Shown in pieces: positions 10,512-20,289 of a DNA stretch of 64,000 nucleotides. This DNA is from Chloroflexota bacterium (lineage in GTDB: Bacteria > Chloroflexota > Limnocylindria > Limnocylindrales > CSP1-4): the NCBI GenBank assembly GCA_021786385.1, contig JAJYNJ010000074.1, positions 1-64,000 on the forward strand, in the 5' to 3' direction. The notes beneath the pieces are model-generated. The model was not told the origin of the DNA. It saw only the letters and a program-made list of their open reading frames with translations, and did not search any database. The position numbers and the translations under genes were made by a program. Position 1 is the stretch's first letter. Every line of letters begins with the position of its first letter.

Positions 10512-10899
10512 CCTGTCTCCACCTATCTCCGGACTTCAGCGTAGACGGCGGTACGTTGCCTCTGATCGGCGGGTCGCCCGCAGCACGACGCCGAGCCGCT
10601 GGGCGTCGTCGACCACGTATCCGATGCCTAGCGTACCAATCCGGAGGCGCACGAAGTCGGTGCCGCTGATCTCCTGCGCGCTGGAGGGGCGCGGGTCGAT
10701 CGCTCGCGCGAGGATCGGATCGGGCAGACGTTCGGACCCGGCAGACGTGCCGCGTCCGAAGCGGCTGCGTCGGCAACGGCCGCGACCGAAACGGCACCCG
10801 CGCCCGCGCGAACCGCCACCTACTCGCGACTCGCCCGTTACTGACTCGTTCCTCGGTCTCCCGCTACGGTCCACACGAGCCGTTTCGCGGAGACCGTCC
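10512..10899. other. Divergent intergenic region upstream of gltB
   Basis: This 388-bp gap separates the minus-strand hypothetical membrane gene from gltB and should hold promoters for both. I see no convincing promoter pair, hairpin or operator. The left third is open on the minus strand and has codon-like base use: frame 10536-10652 reads [18 protein letters not shown] and ends 24 bases before the next gene. It has no good ribosome-binding site, so I do not call it a gene. Confidence 0.5.
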
Positions 10900-13800
10900 A
10901 TGCGCGAGCCATCCCTGTACGACCCCAACTTCGAGCACGACGCCTGTGGCTTCGGCTTCGTGTGCGACATCGCGGGCCGGCCCTCGCACGCCGTCGTACG
11001 GGACGCGCTGACCGTGCTCGTCAACCTGGAGCATCGCGGTGCCACGGGCGCGGAGAAGAACACGGGCGACGGGGCCGGACTCACCGTGCAGCTGCCCCAT
11101 CGGTTCCTGGCGCGCGCGGCCTCCGACGCGGGCGTCGCGCTGCCGGGCCGTGGGGCGTACGCCGTGGGCATGGTCTTCCTGCCACGCGATTCGGCGAGCC
11201 GCGAGGCCTGCGAACGGATCATCGAGCAGGCGACGGCCGACGAAGGCGTCCCCCTCCTCGGGTGGCGCGACGTACCCACTTGCAACGGGCTCCTCGGCGA
11301 GACCGCGCGGGCCAGCCAACCTGCCATCCGCCAGCTCTTCGTCGGCCGCCCGGATCGGATCGCCGACGACCTCGCGTTCGAGCGCCGGCTCTACATCGTC
11401 CGTCGGCTGGTCGAGAAGGCCGTCTCGCGGTCCACGATCCCTGGCCGCGCGGACTTCTACGTGCCCTCGCTGAGCAGTCGGACTCTCGTCTACAAGGGGA
11501 TGCTCAACGCGTCGCAGCTGCTCCACTTCTACCCCGACGTGGAGGACCCGGAGTTCGAGAGCGCGATCGCCATGGTCCACTCGCGCTTCTCGACCAATAC
11601 GTTTCCGTCGTGGAGCCGGGCGCACCCCTACCGCTACATCTCGCACAACGGTGAGATCAACACGCTGCGCGGCAACGTCAACTGGTTCCGCGCGCGTGAG
11701 TCGACGTTCCGCTCCTCGCTCTTCGGGGAGGAGCTCACGAAGGTCCTGCCAACCATCGATGGGGACGGCTCCGACTCGGCGATGCTCGACAACGTCCTGG
11801 AGCTCCTCTACCTGAGCGGCCGCTCCCTGCCGCACGCGTTGATGATGCTGGTACCCGAGCCGTGGAGCCGGCACGAGTCGATGTGCGCACAGAAGCGCGC
11901 CTTCTACGAGTACCACGCGTGCCTGATGGAGCCGTGGGATGGCCCCGCCTCGATCGCCTTCACCGACGGGATCCGGGTGGGGGCCACGCTCGACCGGAAC
12001 GGCTTGCGGCCCGCCCGCTATTACGTCACCGCCGACGACCGGGTCGTGATGGCGTCCGAGGCGGGCGTGCTCGACATCCCGCCCGAGCAGGTGGTCGCCA
12101 AGGGGCGGCTGCAACCCGGGCGCATGTTCCTGGTCGACACCGCGGAGCGACGGATCATCTCGGATGACGAACTCAAGCACGCGATCGCGGGGGAGCGCCC
12201 GTACGGCGCATGGTGCCGGGAGTGGCTCGTGCGGCTGCCGGACCTCCCGCCGCCGCCGCGCGTCTTCGAGCCCGACCACGAGACCGTGCTGCGCCGCCAG
12301 GAAGCGTTCGGCTACACGGCCGAGGACGTGCGGTTGATCCTGAACCCGATGGCGGCCGAAGGCACCGAGCCGATCGGATCGATGGGCAACGACACGCCGC
12401 TGGCGGTCCTCTCGGACCGTCCGCAGCTCCTCTATGCGTACTTCAAACAGCTCTTCGCCCAGGTCACGAACCCGCCCATCGACGCGATCCGCGAGGAGAT
12501 CGTGACCGCCGTCGAGACGTCGATCGGGCCGGAAGAGAACCTGCTCGAGCCGGGCCCCGCAGCGGCGCACCAGCTCGCGCTCCCCACGCCGGTCCTGCGC
12601 AACGAAGAGCTCGAGAAGATCCGCCACCTCGACGGTAGGAACGGCTCGCACGGGTTCCGTGCCATCACGCTCCCCATCCTCTTCAGGGTCGCCGAGAACG
12701 GCGCGGGGCTGCGTCGGGCGATCGAGGCGGTGCGGGACCGCGCGTCCGAGGCGATCGCCGAGGGGTACAACCTGATCGTCCTCTCCGACCGCGGGCACGG
12801 CGAGGAGGACGCGCCGATCCCCGCCCTGCTCGCGGTCGCGGCCGTGCATCACCATCTGTTGCGGACCGGGACGCGGACGCGAGTCGGGTTGGTGCTCGAG
12901 TCGGGCGAACCCCGAGAGGTGCACCACTTCGCGCTGCTGGTCGGCTACGGCGCGAGCGCGGTCAACCCGTACCTCGCCTTCGAGACGATCCACGATCAGG
13001 TGCGGCTCGGGATGATCCCGGGGCCCGCCGACGCTGCCGAGCGGCGCTACGTGAAGGCGGTGAACAAGGGCATCGTGAAGGTGATCTCCAAGATGGGGAT
13101 CTCCTCGATCCAGAGCTACCACGGCGCCCAAGTCTTCGAGGCCATTGGGCTCAACCAGGACTTCATCGACGAGTACTTCACCTGGACGCCCACGCGCATC
13201 GGCGGCGTCGGGATCGAAGTGGTCGCTAGGGAAGTCCGGATGCGCCACGAGCGCGCGTACCCGCCCAAGCGCCCGATCGTGCACCGGCAGCTCGGCGTCG
13301 GCGGCCAGTACCAGTACCGCGACGACGGCGAGTCGCACCTCTTCAACCCGCTCACGATCCACACGCTGCAGCACGCCTGCCGCAGCGGCGACTACGCCGT
13401 CTTCAAGGAGTACTCGCGGCTCGTCGACGACCAGTCGCGCAATCTGTGCACGCTGCGCGGCCTGATGGACCTGCGGCCCACGCACCGACCCCTCCCGATC
13501 GAGGAGGTCGAGCCGGCCGAGTCGATCGTGCGTCGCTTCAAGACCGGAGCGATGAGCTACGGCTCCATCTCGCAGGAGGCGCACGAGGCGCTCGCGATCG
13601 CCATGAACCGCCTGGGCGGGAAGTCGAACACCGGCGAAGGAGGCGAGGACCCCGAGCGGTACCGGCCGCTCCCCAACGGGGACTCGAAGAACAGCGCGAT
13701 CAAGCAGGTCGCCTCGGGCCGCTTCGGGGTCACCAGCGAGTACCTCGTGAACGCAAGAGAGCTGCAGATCAAGATGGCCCAGGGCGCCAAGCCGGGCGAG

Positions 13801-15501
13801 GGCGGCCAGCTGCCGGGACACAAGGTCTACCCATGGATCGCCAAAGTCCGCCACTCGACGCCGGGCGTCGGCCTGATCAGCCCGCCGCCGCACCACGACA
13901 TCTACTCGATCGAGGACCTCGCCGAGCTGATCCATGACCTGAAGAACGCCAACCCAGAGGCGCGCATTTCGGTCAAGCTCGTCGCCGAGGTCGGTGTCGG
14001 GACGATCGCCGCGGGCGTCGCGAAGGCGCACGCGGACGTGGTGCTGATCAGTGGCCACGACGGCGGCACAGGCGCGTCGCCGTTGACCTCGATCAAGCAC
14101 GCCGGCATCCCCTGGGAGCTGGGGCTCGCCGAGGCGCACCAGGTGCTGCTCATGAACGACCTGCGCTCGCGGATCGCGGTCGAGGTGGACGGACAGCTCA
14201 AGACCGGCCGTGATGTGGTGGTCGGCGCGCTCCTCGGCGCGGAGGAGTTCGGGTTCGCCACCGCCCCGCTCGTCGCGCTGGGGTGCGTGATGATGCGCGT
14301 CTGCCACCTCAACACGTGCCCGGTCGGCATCGCCACGCAGGACCCCGAGCTGCGCAAGCGCTTCGCCGGCGACCCGCAGCACGTGGTCCACTTCATGCGC
14401 TTCGTCGCGCAGGAGGTGCGCGAGTACATGGCGCTGCTCGGCTTCCGCACCGTCGACGAGATGGTGGGGCGCTCCGACCGACTCGAGATGCGCCCGGCGA
14501 TCGAGCATTGGAAAGCGCGCAACCTGGACTTCAGCCGCATCCTGCACGTGCCCGCGGTGCCGCGCAACTACGGGCGAACGTGCCAGATCCCCCAGGACCA
14601 CAAGCTCGAGGGCTCGCTCGACGCGACGACGCTCCTCCCGCTCTGTCGGCCGGCGCTGGAGGAGGGGCGGCGCGTGCGGGCCACGCTCCCCATCCGCAAC
14701 ACCAACCGGGTGGTGGGCACCATGCTCGGCAGCGCGGTGACTCGGCGATACGGTGCGCAGGGGTTGCCGGACGACACGATCCGCCTCCACTTCCAGGGCT
14801 CCGCGGGCCAGAGCTTCGGCGCATTCATCCCCCGCGGCATCACCCTGATCCTCGAGGGCGACGCGAACGACTACCTGGGCAAGGGGCTCTCCGGCGGGCG
14901 CATCGTCCTCTACCCGCCGGAGGGCTCGACGTTCGTGCCCGAGGAGAACGTGATCACGGGGAACGTCGCCTTCTACGGTGCCACGTCCGGCGAGGCCTTC
15001 ATCCGCGGGGTGGCGGGGGAGCGCTTCTGCGTCCGCAACTCCGGCGTGTGGGCGGTGATCGAGGGGATCGGCGATCACGGCTGCGAATACATGACCGGCG
15101 GGCGGGTCGTGGTCCTGGGGCGCACCGGCCGCAACTTCGCCGCCGGGATGTCGGGCGGTATCGCCTACGTGCTCGACGAGGACGGCACGTTCGAGCGGCG
15201 CTGCAACCAAGACACGGTTGCGCTCGCCCCGATGGCGGAGGTCGACGATCCGGACGAGATCGCGCAGGTTCGCGCGTTGATCGAACGGCACGCGGCGTAT
15301 ACGTCGAGCGGGCGCGCCATGCGCCTGCTGGCCGACTGGGGGCGGACGCTCGCGCGCCTCGTGCGGGTGATCCCCAACGACTACCGCCGCGTGCTCGAGG
15401 CGCAACGGCGACTGCGAGACCAGGGCCTCGCGCCAGCGGAGGCGGAGATGGCGGCGTTCGAGCAGAACGCACGCGACCTGGCGCGCGTGGGCGGGACATA
15501 G
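10900..15501 (+). CDS. gltB: Glutamate synthase, large subunit
   Basis: GltB takes the amide nitrogen of glutamine and transfers it to 2-oxoglutarate. The 1533-residue protein is full length. The class II glutaminase domain begins at Cys16 (EHDACGFGF), which should become the N-terminal nucleophile after removal of a 15-residue propeptide. The central and FMN-binding synthase domains follow, with [20 protein letters not shown] and [20 protein letters not shown]. The 3Fe-4S cysteines lie near residue 1128 ([12 protein letters not shown]). A C-terminal GXGXG beta-helix domain is also present ([22 protein letters not shown]). The ATG at 10900 has GCGGAGA upstream. gltD follows 13 bases later. 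Confidence 0.97.
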   Translation: MREPSLYDPNFEHDACGFGFVCDIAGRPSHAVVRDALTVLVNLEHRGATGAEKNTGDGAGLTVQLPHRFLARAASDAGVALPGRGAYAVGMVFLPRDSASREACERIIEQATADEGVPLLGWRDVPTCNGLLGETARASQPAIRQLFVGRPDRIADDLAFERRLYIVRRLVEKAVSRSTIPGRADFYVPSLSSRTLVYKGMLNASQLLHFYPDVEDPEFESAIAMVHSRFSTNTFPSWSRAHPYRYISHNGEINTLRGNVNWFRARESTFRSSLFGEELTKVLPTIDGDGSDSAMLDNVLELLYLSGRSLPHALMMLVPEPWSRHESMCAQKRAFYEYHACLMEPWDGPASIAFTDGIRVGATLDRNGLRPARYYVTADDRVVMASEAGVLDIPPEQVVAKGRLQPGRMFLVDTAERRIISDDELKHAIAGERPYGAWCREWLVRLPDLPPPPRVFEPDHETVLRRQEAFGYTAEDVRLILNPMAAEGTEPIGSMGNDTPLAVLSDRPQLLYAYFKQLFAQVTNPPIDAIREEIVTAVETSIGPEENLLEPGPAAAHQLALPTPVLRNEELEKIRHLDGRNGSHGFRAITLPILFRVAENGAGLRRAIEAVRDRASEAIAEGYNLIVLSDRGHGEEDAPIPALLAVAAVHHHLLRTGTRTRVGLVLESGEPREVHHFALLVGYGASAVNPYLAFETIHDQVRLGMIPGPADAAERRYVKAVNKGIVKVISKMGISSIQSYHGAQVFEAIGLNQDFIDEYFTWTPTRIGGVGIEVVAREVRMRHERAYPPKRPIVHRQLGVGGQYQYRDDGESHLFNPLTIHTLQHACRSGDYAVFKEYSRLVDDQSRNLCTLRGLMDLRPTHRPLPIEEVEPAESIVRRFKTGAMSYGSISQEAHEALAIAMNRLGGKSNTGEGGEDPERYRPLPNGDSKNSAIKQVASGRFGVTSEYLVNARELQIKMAQGAKPGEGGQLPGHKVYPWIAKVRHSTPGVGLISPPPHHDIYSIEDLAELIHDLKNANPEARISVKLVAEVGVGTIAAGVAKAHADVVLISGHDGGTGASPLTSIKHAGIPWELGLAEAHQVLLMNDLRSRIAVEVDGQLKTGRDVVVGALLGAEEFGFATAPLVALGCVMMRVCHLNTCPVGIATQDPELRKRFAGDPQHVVHFMRFVAQEVREYMALLGFRTVDEMVGRSDRLEMRPAIEHWKARNLDFSRILHVPAVPRNYGRTCQIPQDHKLEGSLDATTLLPLCRPALEEGRRVRATLPIRNTNRVVGTMLGSAVTRRYGAQGLPDDTIRLHFQGSAGQSFGAFIPRGITLILEGDANDYLGKGLSGGRIVLYPPEGSTFVPEENVITGNVAFYGATSGEAFIRGVAGERFCVRNSGVWAVIEGIGDHGCEYMTGGRVVVLGRTGRNFAAGMSGGIAYVLDEDGTFERRCNQDTVALAPMAEVDDPDEIAQVRALIERHAAYTSSGRAMRLLADWGRTLARLVRVIPNDYRRVLEAQRRLRDQGLAPAEAEMAAFEQNARDLARVGGT

Positions 15502-15514
15502 GGCCGGGCGGCGG

Positions 15515-17002
15515 ATGGGCAAACCGACGGGGTTCCTCGAGTTCGAGCGCCGTGCGGCGCAGATGCGGCCGCCACTGGAACGGATCCGCGACTGGAGCGA
15601 CGAGCACCCGCCGTTCGAGGAAGCGACGCTGCGGGAGCAGGGTGCGCGCTGTATGGACTGCGCCGTCCCGTTCTGCCACACCGGCGTGCTGATCAACGGC
15701 GCGGCCTCGGGGTGCCCGGTCAACAACCTGATCCCGGAATGGAACGACCTGGTCTACCGGGGGAAGTGGCGCGAGGCGATCATCCGTCTCCACAAGACCA
15801 ACAATTTCCCGGAGTTCACCGGGCGCGTCTGCCCCGCGCCGTGCGAGGGCTCCTGCACGGTTGGGATCAGCGGGGCGCCCGTGGCGATCAAGACGATCGA
15901 GCTGGAGATCGTCGAGCGCGCCTGGGCGAGCGGATGGATCCGGCCCGAGGCGCCGCTGGCCCGCACCGGCCTGCGCGTGGCGGTGGTGGGCAGTGGCCCG
16001 GCGGGGCTCGCCTGTGCGGCGCAGCTGAACCACGCGGGGCACGCCGTGACCGTCTTCGAGCGCGCCGACCGCGTGGGCGGCCTCCTGATGTACGGCATCC
16101 CCAACATGAAGCTCGACAAGCGGATCGTGGAACGGCGCGTGCGGCTGATGGCGGCCGAAGGGGTCCGCTTCGAGTGTGGCGTCGAGGTGGGCCGGGACCT
16201 CCCGCCCGAGCGGCTGCTCGGCGAGTTCGAGGCCACGGTGCTCGCCACGGGCTCGACCGTCGCGCGCGACCTCCGTATCGAGGGCCGCGAGCTCGCCGGC
16301 ATCTACCCGGCGATGGAGTTCCTGGGTCGCAACACGAAGAGCCTGCTTGACTCGAACCACGCCGACGGCACGTTCATCTCGGCGGCCGGCCGGGACGTGG
16401 TGGTGATCGGCGGGGGCGACACGGGCACGGACTGCGTCGCCACGGCGGTGCGCCACGGGGCGCGCAGCGTCACCCAGCTCGAGATCCTCGAGCGGCCGCC
16501 GGAGACGCGCGCGCCGGACAACCCGTGGCCGCAGTGGCCGAAGGTCTACCGGCTCGACTATGGCCAGGAGGAGGCCGCGGCCCTGTGGGGCTCCGACCCG
16601 CGCCGCTATGCCGTCTCCACCCGCCGCTTCGTCGGCGACGCGCAGGGAAGGGTCGCGGGCGTCGAGACGGTCGAGGTGGAATGGCATGTTGGGCCGGACG
16701 GGCGGGTCGTGCCGCGCGAGCGGCCGGAGACCGCGCGGCTCGTCCCCGCCGACCTGGTGCTGCTGGCGCTTGGCTTCGTTGGGCCGGAGCGCGCGCTCCC
16801 CGAGGCGCTCGGCTGCGAACTCGACACGCGCGGGAACGTCGCCACCGGACCGGACAAGATGACGTCCGTCCCGGGGGTCTTCGCGGCGGGGGACTGCGCG
16901 CGTGGCCAGTCACTCGTGGTCTGGGCGATCCGCGAGGGACGACACGCGGCCCAAGCGGTCGACCGCTACCTGATGCAGGGAGAGACGGTGCTGCCCGGGT
17001 AG
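15515..17002 (+). CDS. gltD: Glutamate synthase, small subunit
   Basis: GltD oxidises NADPH and feeds electrons through FAD and 4Fe-4S clusters to GltB. The 495-residue protein has N-terminal cluster cysteines ([32 protein letters not shown]), an FAD-binding Rossmann motif ([17 protein letters not shown]), an NADPH-binding one ([15 protein letters not shown]) and a C-terminal [19 protein letters not shown] segment. The length is normal. It starts at an ATG 13 bases after gltB and is followed directly by a strong hairpin, so gltBD forms a two-gene operon that converges on pyrC. Confidence 0.96.
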   Translation: MGKPTGFLEFERRAAQMRPPLERIRDWSDEHPPFEEATLREQGARCMDCAVPFCHTGVLINGAASGCPVNNLIPEWNDLVYRGKWREAIIRLHKTNNFPEFTGRVCPAPCEGSCTVGISGAPVAIKTIELEIVERAWASGWIRPEAPLARTGLRVAVVGSGPAGLACAAQLNHAGHAVTVFERADRVGGLLMYGIPNMKLDKRIVERRVRLMAAEGVRFECGVEVGRDLPPERLLGEFEATVLATGSTVARDLRIEGRELAGIYPAMEFLGRNTKSLLDSNHADGTFISAAGRDVVVIGGGDTGTDCVATAVRHGARSVTQLEILERPPETRAPDNPWPQWPKVYRLDYGQEEAAALWGSDPRRYAVSTRRFVGDAQGRVAGVETVEVEWHVGPDGRVVPRERPETARLVPADLVLLALGFVGPERALPEALGCELDTRGNVATGPDKMTSVPGVFAAGDCARGQSLVVWAIREGRHAAQAVDRYLMQGETVLPG

Positions 17003-17036
17003 GCCGGCCGAGCGACCGGCCCGCGCCGGCCTACCC
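16997..17036 (+). terminator. Hairpin at the end of gltBD
   Basis: A perfect 12-bp inverted repeat, GGGTAGGCCGGC (16997-17008) and GCCGGCCTACCC (17025-17036), encloses a 16-base loop and includes the gltD stop codon. It sits between two convergent operons. There is no obvious T-run, so it may act as a bidirectional terminator or a 3'-end stabiliser. Confidence 0.45.
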
Positions 17037-17053
17037 CGACGGGCTCGCGACGG

Positions 17054-17114
17054 CCTCAGCCCTCGAGGGCCTCAGCCCGCGAGGACCTTAGCCCGCGAGG
17101 ACCTTAGCCCGCGG
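17054..17114. repeat. 16-bp tandem repeat, nearly four copies, overlapping the pyrC stop
   Basis: Three full units follow one another: CCTCAGCCCTCGAGGG (17054-17069), CCTCAGCCCGCGAGGA (17070-17085) and CCTTAGCCCGCGAGGA (17086-17101). A partial fourth unit (17102-17114) contains the pyrC stop codon (TTA on the plus strand, 17104-17106). Unit three carries the same TTA, so a duplicated pyrC end lies beyond the real stop. Slippage duplication of the pyrC 3' end is the simplest explanation. Confidence 0.8.
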
Positions 17115-18606
17115 CAGCCGCCAATGCCGCCTCCACCCCTCCGAGTTCCGCGTAGGCGAAGCGCCCGTCCACGAGTGTGGCCAAGACCCGGCCGCGCAGC
17201 CGCCGCCCGAGGAGTGGCGAGTTCTTGCCCTTCGAGCGGAGCGTCTCCGGCGTGACGTCCCACCCGTCGGCCGTGTCGATCACGACGAGATTCGCCGCGG
17301 CTCCCTCGACGAGACCTGGCACGAGCGACTCCGATGCCCCGCGCCGTCCCGTTGCCACGACGGAACCGAGCACCCGCCGTGGGCCGAGCGTGAGGGCGCG
17401 GATCGCATCGCGCAGCGGCAGCAGCCCGGCCTCGACGCCGGCCAGGACGAGCGAGCAAGCGGTCTCGATGCCGCTGATGCCATTTGCGGCGTCGCCGTAC
17501 TCCACGAGTTTGTCGACCTGCGTGTGCGGCGCATGATCGGTCACGATCGCGTCGACCGTCCCGTCGCGCAGGCCACTCCAGAGCGCGAGCGCGTCGGCTG
17601 GGGTGCGGAGCGGTGGGTTGACGCGTGTCGACTGGTCGTACGGCGCCGCATCCGCGCGACCGCCGACCCATAGCGCATCGGCCGCCTCCCAGGCGAAGCG
17701 CCGATCGCCCGCCACCCATCCCTCATGGAGCGCCAGGTGGTGCGGTGTGACGTCGCAGGTCACCGGCAACCCGGCCGCCTTGGCGCGCCGGACGAGATCG
17801 ATCGAGCCTGCGGTCGAGAGGTGGGTCAGGTGCAGGTGCGGCGCCGCGGAGGCCGGATACGATGCGACCACGTCGGCCAGGATCGCCAGGTCCCGCGCCA
17901 CCGCACTCTCCTCTCCCGCCGCGGGCCAGCCCTTGAGGCCCAGGATCGTTGCCACCAACCCCTCGTTGGCCTCGGCGCCCTTGGTCAAGGCCGGATCCTC
18001 TGGATGCTCGACGAGCATCCGCCCGAGGGCTCCGGCGTAGGCGAGCGCGTTCCGGAAGAGCGACGCGTCGGCCACCGGCGATCCATCGTCGCTGAAGCCG
18101 ATCGCGCCCGCGTCGGCCATCTCGCCCATCTGGGAGAGCGTCTGCCCGGCCCGGCCGGCGCTGGTGGCGCCGTAGGTGAAGAGCCGGACAGGGCTGCCGC
18201 TCGCACGCGCGAGCTCCTGCACTGCCTCGACGAGCCCGGTCGAGTCGATCGCCGGCGTCGTGTTCGCCATCGCACAGACAGTCCCGAAGCCCCCGTGGGC
18301 CGCGGCGGCCAGCCCGGTCGCAACGGTCTCGGCATCTTCCCGGCCCGGTTGGCGCAGGTGGACGTGGAGGTCGACGAAGGCGGGCGCCACGATGACCGTG
18401 GGCCGCTCGGGCCGCGGCTCGGTCCTCGGCGGCTCGTGCGCTGCGGCCCCCCCTGACGGCTCGCCGGCCCATTCGACCGTGACGATCCGCCCGCCCTCCA
18501 CGCGCAGGCTGCCGCGCCCCTCCAGGCCATTCACCGGGTCCACGAGCCATGCATCCTCGACCTCGAAGCGCTCGACGCGCTCGCCCGGTCGCGGTGTCTC
18601 AGCCAT
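17104..18606 (-). CDS. pyrC: Dihydroorotase (class I, PyrC/amidohydrolase type)
   Basis: This enzyme closes carbamoyl-aspartate to dihydroorotate. The 500-residue metal-dependent amidohydrolase has the first metal site DLHVHLRQPG, an HLTHLSTAGS histidine segment, a second GISGIETA substrate loop and the catalytic aspartate in VTDHAPHT. It is somewhat longer than the usual 430 residues, mainly through an Arg/Glu/Pro-rich insertion at about 50-70. The ATG at 18606 overlaps the pyrB 3' end by 8 bases. As the last gene of pyrR-pyrB-pyrC it complements pyrKDE at 5.8-8.6 kb; carAB and pyrF are not in the window. Confidence 0.95.
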   Translation of the reverse strand: MAETPRPGERVERFEVEDAWLVDPVNGLEGRGSLRVEGGRIVTVEWAGEPSGGAAAHEPPRTEPRPERPTVIVAPAFVDLHVHLRQPGREDAETVATGLAAAAHGGFGTVCAMANTTPAIDSTGLVEAVQELARASGSPVRLFTYGATSAGRAGQTLSQMGEMADAGAIGFSDDGSPVADASLFRNALAYAGALGRMLVEHPEDPALTKGAEANEGLVATILGLKGWPAAGEESAVARDLAILADVVASYPASAAPHLHLTHLSTAGSIDLVRRAKAAGLPVTCDVTPHHLALHEGWVAGDRRFAWEAADALWVGGRADAAPYDQSTRVNPPLRTPADALALWSGLRDGTVDAIVTDHAPHTQVDKLVEYGDAANGISGIETACSLVLAGVEAGLLPLRDAIRALTLGPRRVLGSVVATGRRGASESLVPGLVEGAAANLVVIDTADGWDVTPETLRSKGKNSPLLGRRLRGRVLATLVDGRFAYAELGGVEAALAAAAG

Positions 18607-19600
18607 GGGTCTCGCCTCCCTCGATCGGTCCGCTGCCGGCGATCAGGTAGAGCAGCGCCATGCGCACTGCGACGCCGTTGGCCACCTGATCGGTGACCAC
18701 GGAGCGCTCGAACGCGGCGATCTCGGGGCCGATCTCCACGCCCTCGTTCATCGGCCCGGGGTGCATGACCAACGCATCCGCACGGGCCCAGCGCAACGTC
18801 GTGGCGGTCAGTCCGTAGCGCAGGGAGTACTCGCGCAGCGACGGCAGCAGGCCGCCTGCCATGCGCTCCTGCTGGAGCCGGAGCGCCATCACCGCGTGGG
18901 CGCCCCGCAGCGCAGCGCGCAAGTCGGTCGTCACGGTCAAGCGGCGGTTGGAGGGCAACGCGCCAGCCCAGCGCTCCAACCCGCGCAGCAGGGTGGGCGG
19001 CCCGCACAACCAGAGGTCGGCACCCATGGTCGTGAGCGTCCAGATGTTCGAGCGGGCCACGCGGGAATGGAGGATGTCGCCGAGGATGACGATCTTGCGA
19101 CCCGCGACTTTCCCGCCGGGCAGCCGGTCGCGCAGCGTGAAGAGGTCGAGTAGCGCCTGCGTGGGATGGGCGTGCCAGCCGTCGCCGCCGTTCAGCACGT
19201 GGCCAGAAAAGACCTGGGCCGCGAGGTACGGCGCGCCAGACCGCGCGTGCCGCATCACGATCATGTCCGCGCCGAGTGCCTCGACGGTCCGGATCGTGTC
19301 GACCAGCGACTCGCCCTTGGTGACGGAGCTGCTGCTCGCCGCGATGTTGACGACGTCGGCCGAAAGGTTCTTGGCGGCGACCTCGAACGAGACGCGGGTC
19401 CGCGTGGACGCCTCGTAGAAGAGGATCGTGACCTGGGTGCCGCGCAGCGTGGGCACCTTGGGGATGGGGCGCCCGAGGATCTCCTTCATCTCGACCGCCG
19501 TGCGCATCACGAGGTCGATGTCGGACGCCGAGAGCATGTCGACGTCGAGCAGGTGGCGGTGGTGCCAGCCCTGGGTGAGGGCGTCCTCGCGCGGCGTCAT
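18599..19600 (-). CDS. pyrB: Aspartate carbamoyltransferase catalytic subunit
   Basis: PyrB condenses carbamoyl phosphate with aspartate, the committed step of pyrimidine synthesis. The 333-residue protein carries the carbamoyl-phosphate loop [12 protein letters not shown], the [15 protein letters not shown] segment, [12 protein letters not shown] and the C-terminal [11 protein letters not shown] region. There is no adjacent regulatory pyrI, so it should act as an unregulated catalytic trimer, or with PyrC. The ATG at 19600 overlaps the pyrR stop (ATGA). Two further carbamoyltransferase paralogues occur in the purine island at 48.6-50.6 kb, but this pyr context makes this copy the biosynthetic ATCase. 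Confidence 0.96.
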   Translation of the reverse strand: MTPREDALTQGWHHRHLLDVDMLSASDIDLVMRTAVEMKEILGRPIPKVPTLRGTQVTILFYEASTRTRVSFEVAAKNLSADVVNIAASSSSVTKGESLVDTIRTVEALGADMIVMRHARSGAPYLAAQVFSGHVLNGGDGWHAHPTQALLDLFTLRDRLPGGKVAGRKIVILGDILHSRVARSNIWTLTTMGADLWLCGPPTLLRGLERWAGALPSNRRLTVTTDLRAALRGAHAVMALRLQQERMAGGLLPSLREYSLRYGLTATTLRWARADALVMHPGPMNEGVEIGPEIAAFERSVVTDQVANGVAVRMALLYLIAGSGPIEGGETHG

Positions 19601-20151
19601 GCCTTCGCCTCCGTCGTCGGCAGCCGGTCGAGCAGGACTTCGTCCACCCCGTCGAACTCGACCACATGGACCCGCACGATCTCGTCGCGCGACGTGGGGA
19701 CGTTCTTGCCCACGTGGTCGGCCCGGATCGGCAGCTCGCGGTGGCCGCGGTCGACCAGCACCGCGAGCCGGATCGCGGAGGGGCGACCGAAGTCCATCAG
19801 GGCGTCCATGGCGGCACGGGCGGTGCGCCCGGTATAGAGGACGTCATCGACGATCACGATGGTCAGCACGTTTACGTCGAAGGGGAGGTCGGTCCCCTTG
19901 ACGATCGGCTGGTGTGCGACCATCGAGAGGTCGTCGCGGTAGAAGGTGATATCGAGCGCGCCGACGGGGGGCCGCACGCCTTCGTGCTGGCCGATCGCAT
20001 CGGCGATCCGGTGGGCGAGGGGGACGCCGCGCCGTTGGATCCCGACGATGGCGAGACGATCGGTCCCGCCATGTTTCTCGACGATCTCGTGGGAAATGCG
20101 GACCACGGCACGACGCAAGTCGTCCGTGGTCATGATCTGACGCGCCGTCAT
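19597..20151 (-). CDS. pyrR: Pyrimidine operon regulator / uracil phosphoribosyltransferase
   Basis: PyrR senses UMP/PRPP and, in many bacteria, binds pyr mRNA leaders to cause attenuation; it also has weak uracil phosphoribosyltransferase activity. The 184-residue protein has the PRPP loop [33 protein letters not shown] and [18 protein letters not shown], all typical of PyrR. I start it at the ATG at 20151 because GAGGAG is 5 bases upstream; the GTG at 20157 would place that site too close. It heads pyrR-pyrB-pyrC. In the 138-bp upstream region I could not find a convincing PyrR-binding loop or anti-terminator, so the mode of regulation is open. Confidence 0.94.
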   Translation of the reverse strand: MTARQIMTTDDLRRAVVRISHEIVEKHGGTDRLAIVGIQRRGVPLAHRIADAIGQHEGVRPPVGALDITFYRDDLSMVAHQPIVKGTDLPFDVNVLTIVIVDDVLYTGRTARAAMDALMDFGRPSAIRLAVLVDRGHRELPIRADHVGKNVPTSRDEIVRVHVVEFDGVDEVLLDRLPTTEAKA

Positions 20152-20289
20152 GCTCACTCCTCGCCGGGCTCGCTGGGCCGGTCCATGGATGGGCCTGGAG
20201 ATAGTCTACCGCGACGAGTGACCCGCATTTTGCCGCGGCTGCAAGGCCTCAACGTGACGCCTGACGCCAGATGCGGCAGGATGTGGCCA

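Noticed and set aside
10864-15726. 1620-codon open frame on the minus strand opposite gltB
   Set aside because: It is the antisense shadow of a GC-rich gene; the plus-strand product is an unambiguous full-length GltB, and the antisense product is His/Arg/Asp-rich without motifs.
20250-20275. Possible fourth copy of the operator element
   Set aside because: Only the core CTGGCGTC matches on the minus strand; half-sites and spacing are not conserved.
20152-20289. PyrR-binding attenuator in the pyrR leader
   Set aside because: I looked for the conserved binding loop and competing hairpins but found no convincing match.
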